A stretch of 12,218 bases of DNA from an uncultured Lachnospiraceae bacterium (GTDB taxonomy: Bacteria; Bacillota; Clostridia; Lachnospirales; Lachnospiraceae). Made by a program: the position numbers and the translations under genes. Within the stretch, counting starts at the first letter, position 1. Every line of letters starts with the position of its first letter. Where the stretch lies: assembly GCA_902476645.1 (NCBI GenBank), contig CABSEG010000082.1, forward strand, positions 1 to 12,218. Direction: 5' to 3'. Below are positions 7,368 to 12,218 of this stretch, in pieces. The notes beneath the pieces are model-generated. The model was not told the DNA's origin and searched no databases. It saw only the letters and a program-made list of their open reading frames with translations.

Positions 7368-9104
7368 CTATGATAGTTGAGCGATTTTGGAAATATCAGA
7401 GTCAATCACCATGGAATAATTGGTGTGATAGATCACAAAGCCCGGAGCTCCTCCATTCGCCTTTTTTACGTGTTTTTTCTGAATATAGTCTACCTCCACT
7501 TTATCCGTCCCCCTGTTCTTGGAATAGTAAGCGGCCAGTCTTCCCGCCTCTTCAAAGGTTTCATCCGGCAATTCCTCATTATTTGCCTTTACAATTACGT
7601 GGGAGCCTGGCACGCCCTTGGCGTGAAACCACCAGTCGTTTCCAGTGGCTATCTTAAAGGTTAGCTCTTCGTTCTGATAATTGTTTTTGCCCACATAGAT
7701 GTGGTATCCGTCGCTGGAGATGTAGTGAAAAGGCTTTGAGGTGATCTTAACCCGTTTTCCCGTATGTTTTCTGCGGATATACCCGTATTCGGTCAGTTCC
7801 TCTTTGATTTGTATCAGATCCTCTTCAGACAGGGCAATATCCAGTGCCGTACTGATGGATTCTAAGTGGTCAATTTCAGCCTTTGTTTCCACGATCAGTT
7901 GGGTTAAAGCCTCGTAGGTACGCTTTAGTTTATTATATTTGTCAAAATTTTTCTGCGCATTTTCCCGGGGCGTCAGCGTGGGGTCCAGTGGGATTGTCAC
8001 CATCTCATTGGTGTAGTAATTGAGAGCTTCCAGTTTTTTGGCCCCCGGTTCCAACTCATAGCCATAGGTATTTATCAATTCTCCGTTGATACGATATTTT
8101 TCCCGCTTATCCGTATCCAGTAACTGCTTCCTCTGTAGATCGTACTTCTTTCTGTTTCGTTCCAGAGCCGTCTGTACGATGCGTCTCAGGTCAAAAGAGC
8201 GTTGCCGGATACGGGTAATTGCATTTTTGGCGGCATAGTAAGACTCTAATACCTGAGAAATATCCGGGTAAACCTCCCTGCGGCAATCCCGGTACTGGGT
8301 GAGGGAAATGGAGGAAAAAGCCACCGGTTCCTTTCCTTGATAGATGATATTCGGAGTAAATACGCCTCCGCGCACATCCTCCATCAAAAGAGTAAAAGTA
8401 TGGAACAAATGAATCCGCTCCAGATCGGAAAAAGTGTTTGCGATCTGTGAGGATTCCAGAGAAGCCCTGTAACAAATTTCCTCAGCGACCAGAGGGCTGA
8501 TACCGGTCAGGGTGGTGTAGAGAGCTTTGCCAAGCGGCAGCGGCTTCTGAAATACCTGATTTAAAAAAGTCTCCTCTGTTATGGTCAAAGGATCGCATTT
8601 TTCCTGGGTATGAGGGATAAAATAGGGGCGTCCGGGAAGCACTTCCCGGACAGAGCTCATGTGGGCGGATACATGTTTAATGCTGTCGAGGATGGTTCCT
8701 TTGTCATCACAGAAAATGATATTGCTGTGCTTTCCCATAATTTCCACAGTCAGGATTTTTTTGCACAGATCCCCCAGCTCATTTAAGTGCTCCAGCTCAA
8801 AATGAATAATACGCTCTAAACCAGGCTGGTAGATTTTCGTAAATTTTCCACTTCCAATATATTTTCGAAGAAGCATACAGAAGTTCGGAGCCGTCAAGGG
8901 ACCCGGTTTATTTTTTTCTGTAAAGTAAATCAGAGGCAGGCTGGCTCCTGCGGAGATTAGCAGCCGGTACTGCGTCCTTTGATTTTTTATGGTTAACATC
9001 AGCTCATCCGTTTCCGGTTGAGCGATTTTATTGATTTTACCGCCTAGTATTTTTTCATTCAGTTCTTTTACCATATTGGCGATTACAATTCCGTCTAAAG
9101 CCAT
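7368..9104 (-). CDS. rqcH: Rqc2-type ribosome quality control factor RqcH (NFACT family; often named fibronectin-binding protein FbpA)
   Basis: RqcH binds 50S subunits that carry a stalled peptidyl-tRNA and, with RqcP, recruits tRNA-Ala to add C-terminal alanine tails that mark the peptide for degradation. The 578-residue product has the family layout: NFACT-N (about 1-170, with 'NFCMLLRKYIG' and 'VEIMGKHSNIIF'), a helix-hairpin-helix region (about 180-240), a long coiled-coil middle (about 285-430), and NFACT-R (about 440-560) with 'NDWWFHAKGVPGSHVIVK'. The ATG at 9104 has a CTCCTT complement (AAGGAG, 9114-9119) 9 bases upstream. At residues 97-98 the sequence reads Glu-Arg where the characterised Bacillus protein has Asp-Arg, by alignment from memory. 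The fibronectin-binding name is historical; no export signal is visible, which fits a cytoplasmic protein. It stands alone between a shared terminator and a divergent intergenic region. Confidence 0.95.
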   Translation of the reverse strand: MALDGIVIANMVKELNEKILGGKINKIAQPETDELMLTIKNQRTQYRLLISAGASLPLIYFTEKNKPGPLTAPNFCMLLRKYIGSGKFTKIYQPGLERIIHFELEHLNELGDLCKKILTVEIMGKHSNIIFCDDKGTILDSIKHVSAHMSSVREVLPGRPYFIPHTQEKCDPLTITEETFLNQVFQKPLPLGKALYTTLTGISPLVAEEICYRASLESSQIANTFSDLERIHLFHTFTLLMEDVRGGVFTPNIIYQGKEPVAFSSISLTQYRDCRREVYPDISQVLESYYAAKNAITRIRQRSFDLRRIVQTALERNRKKYDLQRKQLLDTDKREKYRINGELINTYGYELEPGAKKLEALNYYTNEMVTIPLDPTLTPRENAQKNFDKYNKLKRTYEALTQLIVETKAEIDHLESISTALDIALSEEDLIQIKEELTEYGYIRRKHTGKRVKITSKPFHYISSDGYHIYVGKNNYQNEELTFKIATGNDWWFHAKGVPGSHVIVKANNEELPDETFEEAGRLAAYYSKNRGTDKVEVDYIQKKHVKKANGGAPGFVIYHTNYSMVIDSDISKIAQLS

Positions 9105-9351
9105 GGTCTATGTCTCCTTTCTGCCTTTTCCCTTAAGAAAAATCCGGGGATTGTAGGAACAAATATATTTTCACCGATAACTATGAATGAGTATAGCAGA
9201 AAAAGAAAAAAATGAAAAGAAAAGGATTCCAAGCCTGGAAGCCCGGTTAAGGAAAATTAAGATTTTTAGAGAAGATTTTAAGAATTTCCCTAAAGTTCTT
9301 TAAACATTATAGGTTATCATAAAAAAAGATGATTGGTATGGGAGGATAATT
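9105..9351. other. AT-rich divergent intergenic region between rqcH and the VTT-protein gene
   Basis: This 247-base gap holds the rqcH promoter (listed separately) and must hold the start signals for the + gene at 9352. On the + strand there is a TATCAT -10-like hexamer at 9315-9320, but no good -35 at the right distance. Just upstream lies the inverted repeat TAAAG-TT-CTTTA (9291-9302). A direct repeat AAGATTTT occurs at 9259-9266 and 9272-9279, 13 bases apart, with a looser AAGAATTT copy at 9280-9287. No small gene, terminator or known RNA element is recognisable. The repeats may simply reflect AT-rich composition. Confidence 0.45.
9190..9218 (-). promoter_or_regulatory. Probable sigma-A promoter for rqcH
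   Basis: On the - strand TTTTCA (-35, 9213-9218) and TATACT (-10, 9190-9195) are 17 bases apart. The -35 is only a 4 of 6 match. Transcription would start near 9183, giving a leader of about 80 bases in which I see no clear structured element. Confidence 0.45.
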
Positions 9352-9951
9352 ATGGAGGTAAAGAAGGAGAATCGGGTGGCGTTTATTAGCGTGTGTCTGA
9401 CCGTGGTTACGATTTTGCTATGTATTTCATTTGTGGGGTATGGATATCAGAAGGGAGTCTTTCGCTCAAGAGAGACTCTGGAGGCCTTTATATCCGGGAC
9501 CGGAATCTGGGGTCCTCTGATTTTTATGTTGATTCAGGCTTTGCAAGTGGTGATTCCCATGCTGCCCGGATTTGTGACTTGTATTGCAGGGGCAGTGGTT
9601 TTCGGACCGCTTCCGGGCTTTTTTTACAGCTATGTAGGTGTGTGTATTGGATCAATTTTTGCTTTTTACGCGGCGCGGCGCTTCGGTACGGGACTCGTAA
9701 AAAAGCTGGTAAGCGAAAAAAATTATGATAAATACATCCGTTGGCTGGAAAAAGGAAATAAATTTGACTTCTTTTTTGCGGCAGCGATCTTTTTGCCCAC
9801 AGCGCCGGATGACGTGCTGTGTTTCATCGCCGGGTTGACCAGAATGACCTGGAAAAGATTCACCGCCTTTATTCTGTTGGGAAAGCCGTTTGTGATTGCT
9901 CTTTACAGTCTGGCCACTGCAGGCATCATCCGTCTGCCCCAATTCCTATGA
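9352..9951 (+). CDS. VTT-domain membrane protein, TVP38/TMEM64 (DedA superfamily)
   Basis: Proteins of this superfamily are membrane proteins; several members are implicated in moving undecaprenyl phosphate or phospholipids between membrane leaflets. The 199-residue product starts at an ATG with GGGAGG (9340-9345) 6 bases upstream. Residues 11-31 form an N-terminal helix. 'QALQVVIPMLPGFVTCIAGAVVFG' (62-85) and 'GSIFAFYAARRFG' (100-112) make the first half of the VTT domain, with the conserved Gly and Arg pair. The second half has 'FLPTAPDDVLCFIAGLTRM' (147-165), including the Pro and Asp residues typical of the re-entrant loop, and a final helix near 170-193. It resembles the TVP38/TMEM64 branch more than classic DedA. 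The exact substrate cannot be read from sequence. No terminator is seen after it, so some transcripts may continue into yicC. Confidence 0.9.
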   Translation: MEVKKENRVAFISVCLTVVTILLCISFVGYGYQKGVFRSRETLEAFISGTGIWGPLIFMLIQALQVVIPMLPGFVTCIAGAVVFGPLPGFFYSYVGVCIGSIFAFYAARRFGTGLVKKLVSEKNYDKYIRWLEKGNKFDFFFAAAIFLPTAPDDVLCFIAGLTRMTWKRFTAFILLGKPFVIALYSLATAGIIRLPQFL

Positions 9952-9967
9952 TTGTGGAAATAACAAT
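9951..9967. repeat. Inverted repeat ATTGT-N7-ACAAT touching the yicC -35 element
   Basis: Five-base arms (9951-9955 and 9963-9967) flank a 7-base centre. The right arm ends on the first T of the -35 hexamer TTGACG. Position and size suit an operator, but arms this short occur often by chance in AT-rich DNA. No regulator can be named. Confidence 0.3.
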
Positions 9968-9995
9968 TGACGAGCCCCGGAAACTGCACTATAAT
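9967..9995 (+). promoter_or_regulatory. Near-consensus sigma-A promoter for yicC-remA-gmk-rpoZ
   Basis: TTGACG (9967-9972, one mismatch) and a perfect TATAAT (9990-9995) are 17 bases apart. Transcription should start near 10002, about 47 bases before the yicC ATG. It lies just after the preceding gene's stop, so the four-gene operon does not need that gene's promoter. Confidence 0.85.
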
Positions 9996-10003
9996 AAATT
10001 TAA

Positions 10004-10022
10004 TGTGGCTGTTTATGCCACA
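10004..10022 (+). repeat. Short stem-loop at the 5' end of the yicC operon transcript
   Basis: A perfect 6-bp stem (10004-10009 with 10017-10022) has a 7-base loop and is flanked by partly complementary AATTTAA and AAATTAAAT segments. No T tract follows, so it is not a terminator. It falls at or next to the predicted transcript start and could protect the 5' end of the mRNA or bind a regulator; both are inference. Confidence 0.4.
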
Positions 10023-10048
10023 AAATTAAATAAAGTGAGCGATGATAC

Positions 10049-10927
10049 ATGATAAAAAGTATGACAGGCTTTGGAAGATGGGAAAGCCAGCAGGGAGAGC
10101 GTAAGTGCACCGTTGAGATGAAAGCGGTCAATCACCGATATTTTGACGTAAATATCCGCATGCCCAAAAAGCTTGGCTTTTTTGAGTCAGCGATTCGCAG
10201 TCATCTTAAGACGTATCTGCAACGAGGAAAGGTCGATGTTTTTATCACCTACGAAGACTACACGGATGCCAATGTCTCCATTAAGTATAATGAGAGCATC
10301 GCAGCCGAATATGTAGCCTACTATAAGCAGATGGCAAAGACATTTGGACTGGAAAATGATGTCACCGCGTCGATCATCGGAAAGAGCCCAGAGGTTTTTA
10401 CGATGGAAGAGCAGACCGTGGATGAAAAGGAGATCTGGGCTGTTTTGGAGTTGGCTTTGGATGGCGCTTGTCGTCAGCTGGTGGAGACCAGACAGGCAGA
10501 GGGCGAAAATCTGAAGAAGGATCTCTATGAGAAGCTGGAAGGTATGCTTCAGGATGTGGCGTCTATTGAGAAGAGATATCCCCAGATTATGAAGGAGTAT
10601 CGGCAAAAGCTTGAGGAGAAGGTGAAGGAGCTGCTGGAGGACAGTCAAGTGGAAGAAAGCAGAATCGCAGCCGAGGTGGTGATTTATGCGGACAAAATCT
10701 GTACGGATGAGGAGACCGTGCGTCTGAAAAGCCATATTGAGAGTATGAAAGCCGCCCTGGAGGAGGGAGACGGCATAGGAAGAAAACTGGATTTTATTGC
10801 TCAGGAAATGAATCGGGAGGCGAATACCATCCTTTCAAAAGCCAATGATCTGGAGACTTCCAATACTGCAATTAACTTAAAAACAGAGATTGAAAAGGTA
10901 CGGGAACAGATTCAAAATATTGAATGA
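10049..10927 (+). CDS. yicC: YicC/YloC family endoribonuclease
   Basis: YicC-family proteins are endoribonucleases; E. coli YicC is linked to decay of the small RNA RyhB, and the Bacillus member is YloC. The 292-residue length is typical. The N-terminal domain (about 2-155) opens with the family hallmark 'IKSMTGFGR' and continues with 'MKAVNHRYFDV' (25-34) and 'LQRGKVDVFITYE' (57-69). The middle (about 155-205) is charged and helical, probably a coiled coil. The C-terminal DUF1732 domain (about 209-292) has 'GRKLDFIAQEMNRE' (244-257), then 'SKANDLETSNTAINLKTEIEKVREQIQN', all strongly typical. The ATG at 10049 is preceded by only a weak binding site (AAGTGAG at 10033-10039). It is the first gene of the operon, 15 bases before remA. 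Confidence 0.95.
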   Translation: MIKSMTGFGRWESQQGERKCTVEMKAVNHRYFDVNIRMPKKLGFFESAIRSHLKTYLQRGKVDVFITYEDYTDANVSIKYNESIAAEYVAYYKQMAKTFGLENDVTASIIGKSPEVFTMEEQTVDEKEIWAVLELALDGACRQLVETRQAEGENLKKDLYEKLEGMLQDVASIEKRYPQIMKEYRQKLEEKVKELLEDSQVEESRIAAEVVIYADKICTDEETVRLKSHIESMKAALEEGDGIGRKLDFIAQEMNREANTILSKANDLETSNTAINLKTEIEKVREQIQNIE

Positions 10928-10942
10928 CAGCGAGGAAGAAGG

Positions 10943-11215
10943 ATGGCCAGATTAATCAATATTGGTTTTGGAAATGCGGTCAATGCAGATAAGGTGGTGG
11001 CAGTCGTCAGCCCGGAGGCAGCTCCCATCAAACGTCTGGTACAGCACGCAAAAGAAAGTGGGAACGTGATCGATGCCACTCAGGGACGAAAGACAAAGTC
11101 TGTAATTATTACCCAAGAAGATCATGTGCTTTTGTCAGCCCTGCAGACGGATACGATCATTCGGAGATTTACGGAGAAAACGGGAGAGGAGAGCAGGGGG
11201 GAAGAGGATGAGTAA
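10943..11215 (+). CDS. remA: Extracellular matrix / osmotic response regulator RemA (DUF370)
   Basis: RemA is a small DNA-binding protein that in Bacillus subtilis activates biofilm matrix operons and osmoprotection genes and forms ring-like oligomers. The 90-residue product shows the DUF370 pattern: 'INIGFGNAVNADKVVAVVSPEAAPIKRL' (5-32), 'DATQGRKTKSVIITQEDHVLLSALQTDTI' (44-72) and an acidic variable tail. Basic residues K17, R49, K50 and K52 occupy the region where characterised RemA proteins carry the arginines needed for DNA contact, with some Arg to Lys changes. The start has a modest site (GAGGAAG at 10932-10938). Its place between yicC and gmk is the conserved Firmicute arrangement. Its target genes in this organism are unknown. 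The stop overlaps the gmk start by 8 bases. Confidence 0.93.
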   Translation: MARLINIGFGNAVNADKVVAVVSPEAAPIKRLVQHAKESGNVIDATQGRKTKSVIITQEDHVLLSALQTDTIIRRFTEKTGEESRGEEDE

Positions 11216-11840
11216 AAGAGGAATTTTGACAATCTTATCTGGATTTTCCGGTTCCGGAAAAGGAACCGTGATTCAGCGGCTGATGGAACGGCACGATCAG
11301 TATGCACTGTCCATTTCCGCGACCACCAGGATGCCTAGAGAAGGAGAAAAAGACGGAGAAGCCTATTTTTTTCGTACGAAAGAAGAATTTGAGCGCATGA
11401 TTCAAGAGGATGCGCTTCTGGAATATGCAAAGTACGTGGAGAATTATTATGGTACTCCGAAAGCCTATGTGGAAGAAAAACTGAACGAAGGAAAGGACGT
11501 GATTCTGGAGATCGAAATCCAGGGAGCGTTGCAGATTAAGAAAAAGTATCCGGATACGCTGATGCTTTTTCTTACACCTCCCAGTGCCGAGATCCTGAAA
11601 GAGCGCCTGACCGGGAGAGGTACAGAGACAGAGGATGTGATTTTGTCCAGGCTAGGCCGTGCTGTGGAGGAGTCTGAAGGGATTGAGCAGTACGATTATC
11701 TGGTCATAAACGATAATTTAGAGAAATGTGTGGAGACTATGCATCAGATCATCCAAAAGGAACACTTGCGCACATCCAGAAATAAAGTATTTATTCAAAA
11801 TATCAGAGAAGATATGAAACGCTTTTCGAAAGGAGATTAA
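11208..11840 (+). CDS. gmk: Guanylate kinase
   Basis: Gmk converts GMP and ATP to GDP and ADP, the essential step from GMP to GTP. In several Firmicutes it is a target of (p)ppGpp inhibition. The ATG at 11208 gives 210 residues, the normal family length. It overlaps the remA stop (frame shift within ATGAGTAA), so translation is probably coupled. The longer frame from 11124 would run through remA and add an unrelated basic stretch. Visible features: P-loop GFSGSGKGT at 12-20, 'ISATTRMPREGE..G..YFF' GMP-binding segment (about 43-62), 'FLEYAKYVENYYGTP'-like motif read here as LLEYAKYVENYYGTP (about 77-91), 'VILEIEIQGALQIK' (about 103-116), the lid 'LTGRGTETEDVILSRL' and the late 'YDYLVINDNLE'. 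Phe replaces the more usual Pro in the P-loop, a change I recall from other Clostridia. Confidence 0.97.
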   Translation: MSKRGILTILSGFSGSGKGTVIQRLMERHDQYALSISATTRMPREGEKDGEAYFFRTKEEFERMIQEDALLEYAKYVENYYGTPKAYVEEKLNEGKDVILEIEIQGALQIKKKYPDTLMLFLTPPSAEILKERLTGRGTETEDVILSRLGRAVEESEGIEQYDYLVINDNLEKCVETMHQIIQKEHLRTSRNKVFIQNIREDMKRFSKGD

Positions 11841-11842
11841 AT

Positions 11843-12109
11843 ATGTTACATCCATCTTACACAGATCTAATGGAAGTTGTAAACAGTGAGGTTGAGGAGG
11901 GAGAAACTCCAGTGGTTAACAGCCGTTACAGTATTGTGCTGGCAACGGCAAAAAGGGCAAGACACCTGATTGACGGAGCGGAACCTATGGTATACAGCGC
12001 AGGCAAAAAGCCACTTTCTATAGCAGTAGAGGAGTTAAATAAGGGAAAGCTTAAGATCCTGGCGGAGGAGGAAAAACCGGAAGAAGAAACTACACCGACG
12101 GAGGAATAG
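11843..12109 (+). CDS. rpoZ: DNA-directed RNA polymerase omega subunit
   Basis: Omega helps assemble and stabilise RNA polymerase by clamping the beta-prime subunit. The 88-residue product begins 2 bases after the gmk stop; its ribosome binding site AAAGGAG (11829-11835) lies inside the end of gmk, 7 bases before the ATG. Family signatures are 'NSRYSIVLATAKRARHL' (26-42) and 'KKPLSIAVEELNKGKLKIL' (55-73). The tail after residue 74 is strongly acidic (EEEKPEEETTPTEE), common for Firmicute omega proteins. Its position directly after gmk is conserved widely in bacteria. Confidence 0.95.
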   Translation: MLHPSYTDLMEVVNSEVEEGETPVVNSRYSIVLATAKRARHLIDGAEPMVYSAGKKPLSIAVEELNKGKLKILAEEEKPEEETTPTEE

Positions 12110-12118
12110 ATAAGAACC

Positions 12119-12218
12119 ATGGAGCGTGCAAGGGATTTAAAAAAGAGTTACTGCGTCGTATCCGTGATCTATATGATATTAGGCCTGGTTCTTTTAGTTT
12201 GGCCGGATCTTTCCCTAC
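12119..12218 (+). CDS. Start of a membrane protein, possibly HdeD/DUF308 family (cut by window end)
   Basis: The frame opens with ATG at 12119, 9 bases after the rpoZ stop, and stays open to the window edge (33 residues visible). A basic stretch (MERARDLKKS) leads into a hydrophobic helix 'VVSVIYMILGLVLLVWP' ending in 'DLSL'. This helix-then-Trp-Pro pattern resembles the first repeat of HdeD/DUF308 membrane proteins, but 33 residues are too few for certainty. The ribosome binding site is weak: GGAGGA around 12100-12105 lies about 13 bases upstream. It takes the place where many Firmicutes have coaBC and priA after rpoZ. Confidence 0.5.
   Translation, partial: MERARDLKKSYCVVSVIYMILGLVLLVWPDLSL

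Noticed and set aside
7368..9104. A surface adhesin that binds fibronectin
   Set aside because: The domain layout is NFACT with NFACT-R; there is no signal peptide or anchor. The adhesin name is historical.
10004..10022. Terminator for the VTT-protein gene
   Set aside because: The stem has only 6 pairs and is followed by A-rich, not T-rich, sequence.
10187..10735. 182-residue open frame antisense to yicC
   Set aside because: Leucine- and histidine-rich translation typical of the reverse of a charged coiled-coil gene; no supporting signals.
11124..11207. Longer gmk start at ATG 11124
   Set aside because: It would overlap remA by 92 bases and add a basic, unrelated N-terminus; the ATG at 11208 gives the usual Gmk length and P-loop position.
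1..12218. CRISPR array, insertion sequence, prophage, toxin-antitoxin or defence genes
   Set aside because: No repeat-spacer pattern, transposase, integrase, attachment site or recognisable defence domain was seen on either strand.

Overview
The window looks like an ordinary chromosomal housekeeping segment of a low-to-mid G+C Firmicute, most likely a Clostridia member of the Lachnospiraceae type. The signs are Firmicute-like gene order (yicC-remA-gmk-rpoZ, as in the Bacillus yloC-ylzA-gmk-rpoZ block), strong AGGAGG-type ribosome binding sites, sigma-A-like promoters with 17-bp spacers, intrinsic terminators between transcription units, and an RqcH-type ribosome rescue factor. I see no mobile element, phage gene, CRISPR array, tRNA or rRNA. 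No new multi-gene system can be supported.

Layout. (1) 1-3964, + strand: the 3' end of secF (or of the SecF half of a fused secDF), an intrinsic terminator, recJ (GTG start at 609), then a 531-residue membrane-anchored protein of unknown function closed by a terminator. (2) 3987-4667, - strand: a four-helix membrane protein resembling the TIGR01906/DUF1461 family, convergent with the unknown gene and divergent from leuS. (3) 4668-7365, + strand: a strong promoter, a short leader holding a terminator-like hairpin but no T-box, then leuS. (4) 7368-9104, - strand: rqcH (NFACT family), sharing a bidirectional terminator with leuS. (5) 9105-9351: AT-rich divergent intergenic region. (6) 9352-9951, + strand: a VTT/DedA-like (TVP38/TMEM64) membrane protein. 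(7) 9952-12218, + strand: a near-consensus promoter and the operon yicC-remA-gmk-rpoZ, followed by the start of a membrane protein that may belong to the HdeD/DUF308 family.

Functional themes. The genes cover protein export (SecF), DNA repair (RecJ), tRNA charging (LeuRS), rescue of stalled large ribosomal subunits (RqcH), lipid-scramblase-like membrane biology (VTT protein), RNA decay (YicC), matrix/osmotic gene control (RemA), guanine nucleotide supply (Gmk) and RNA polymerase assembly (omega). The points that most deserve a second look are the leuS leader, the 531-residue unknown protein with a probable extracytoplasmic domain, a D-to-E change at a key position of RqcH, and inverted repeats at the yicC promoter.
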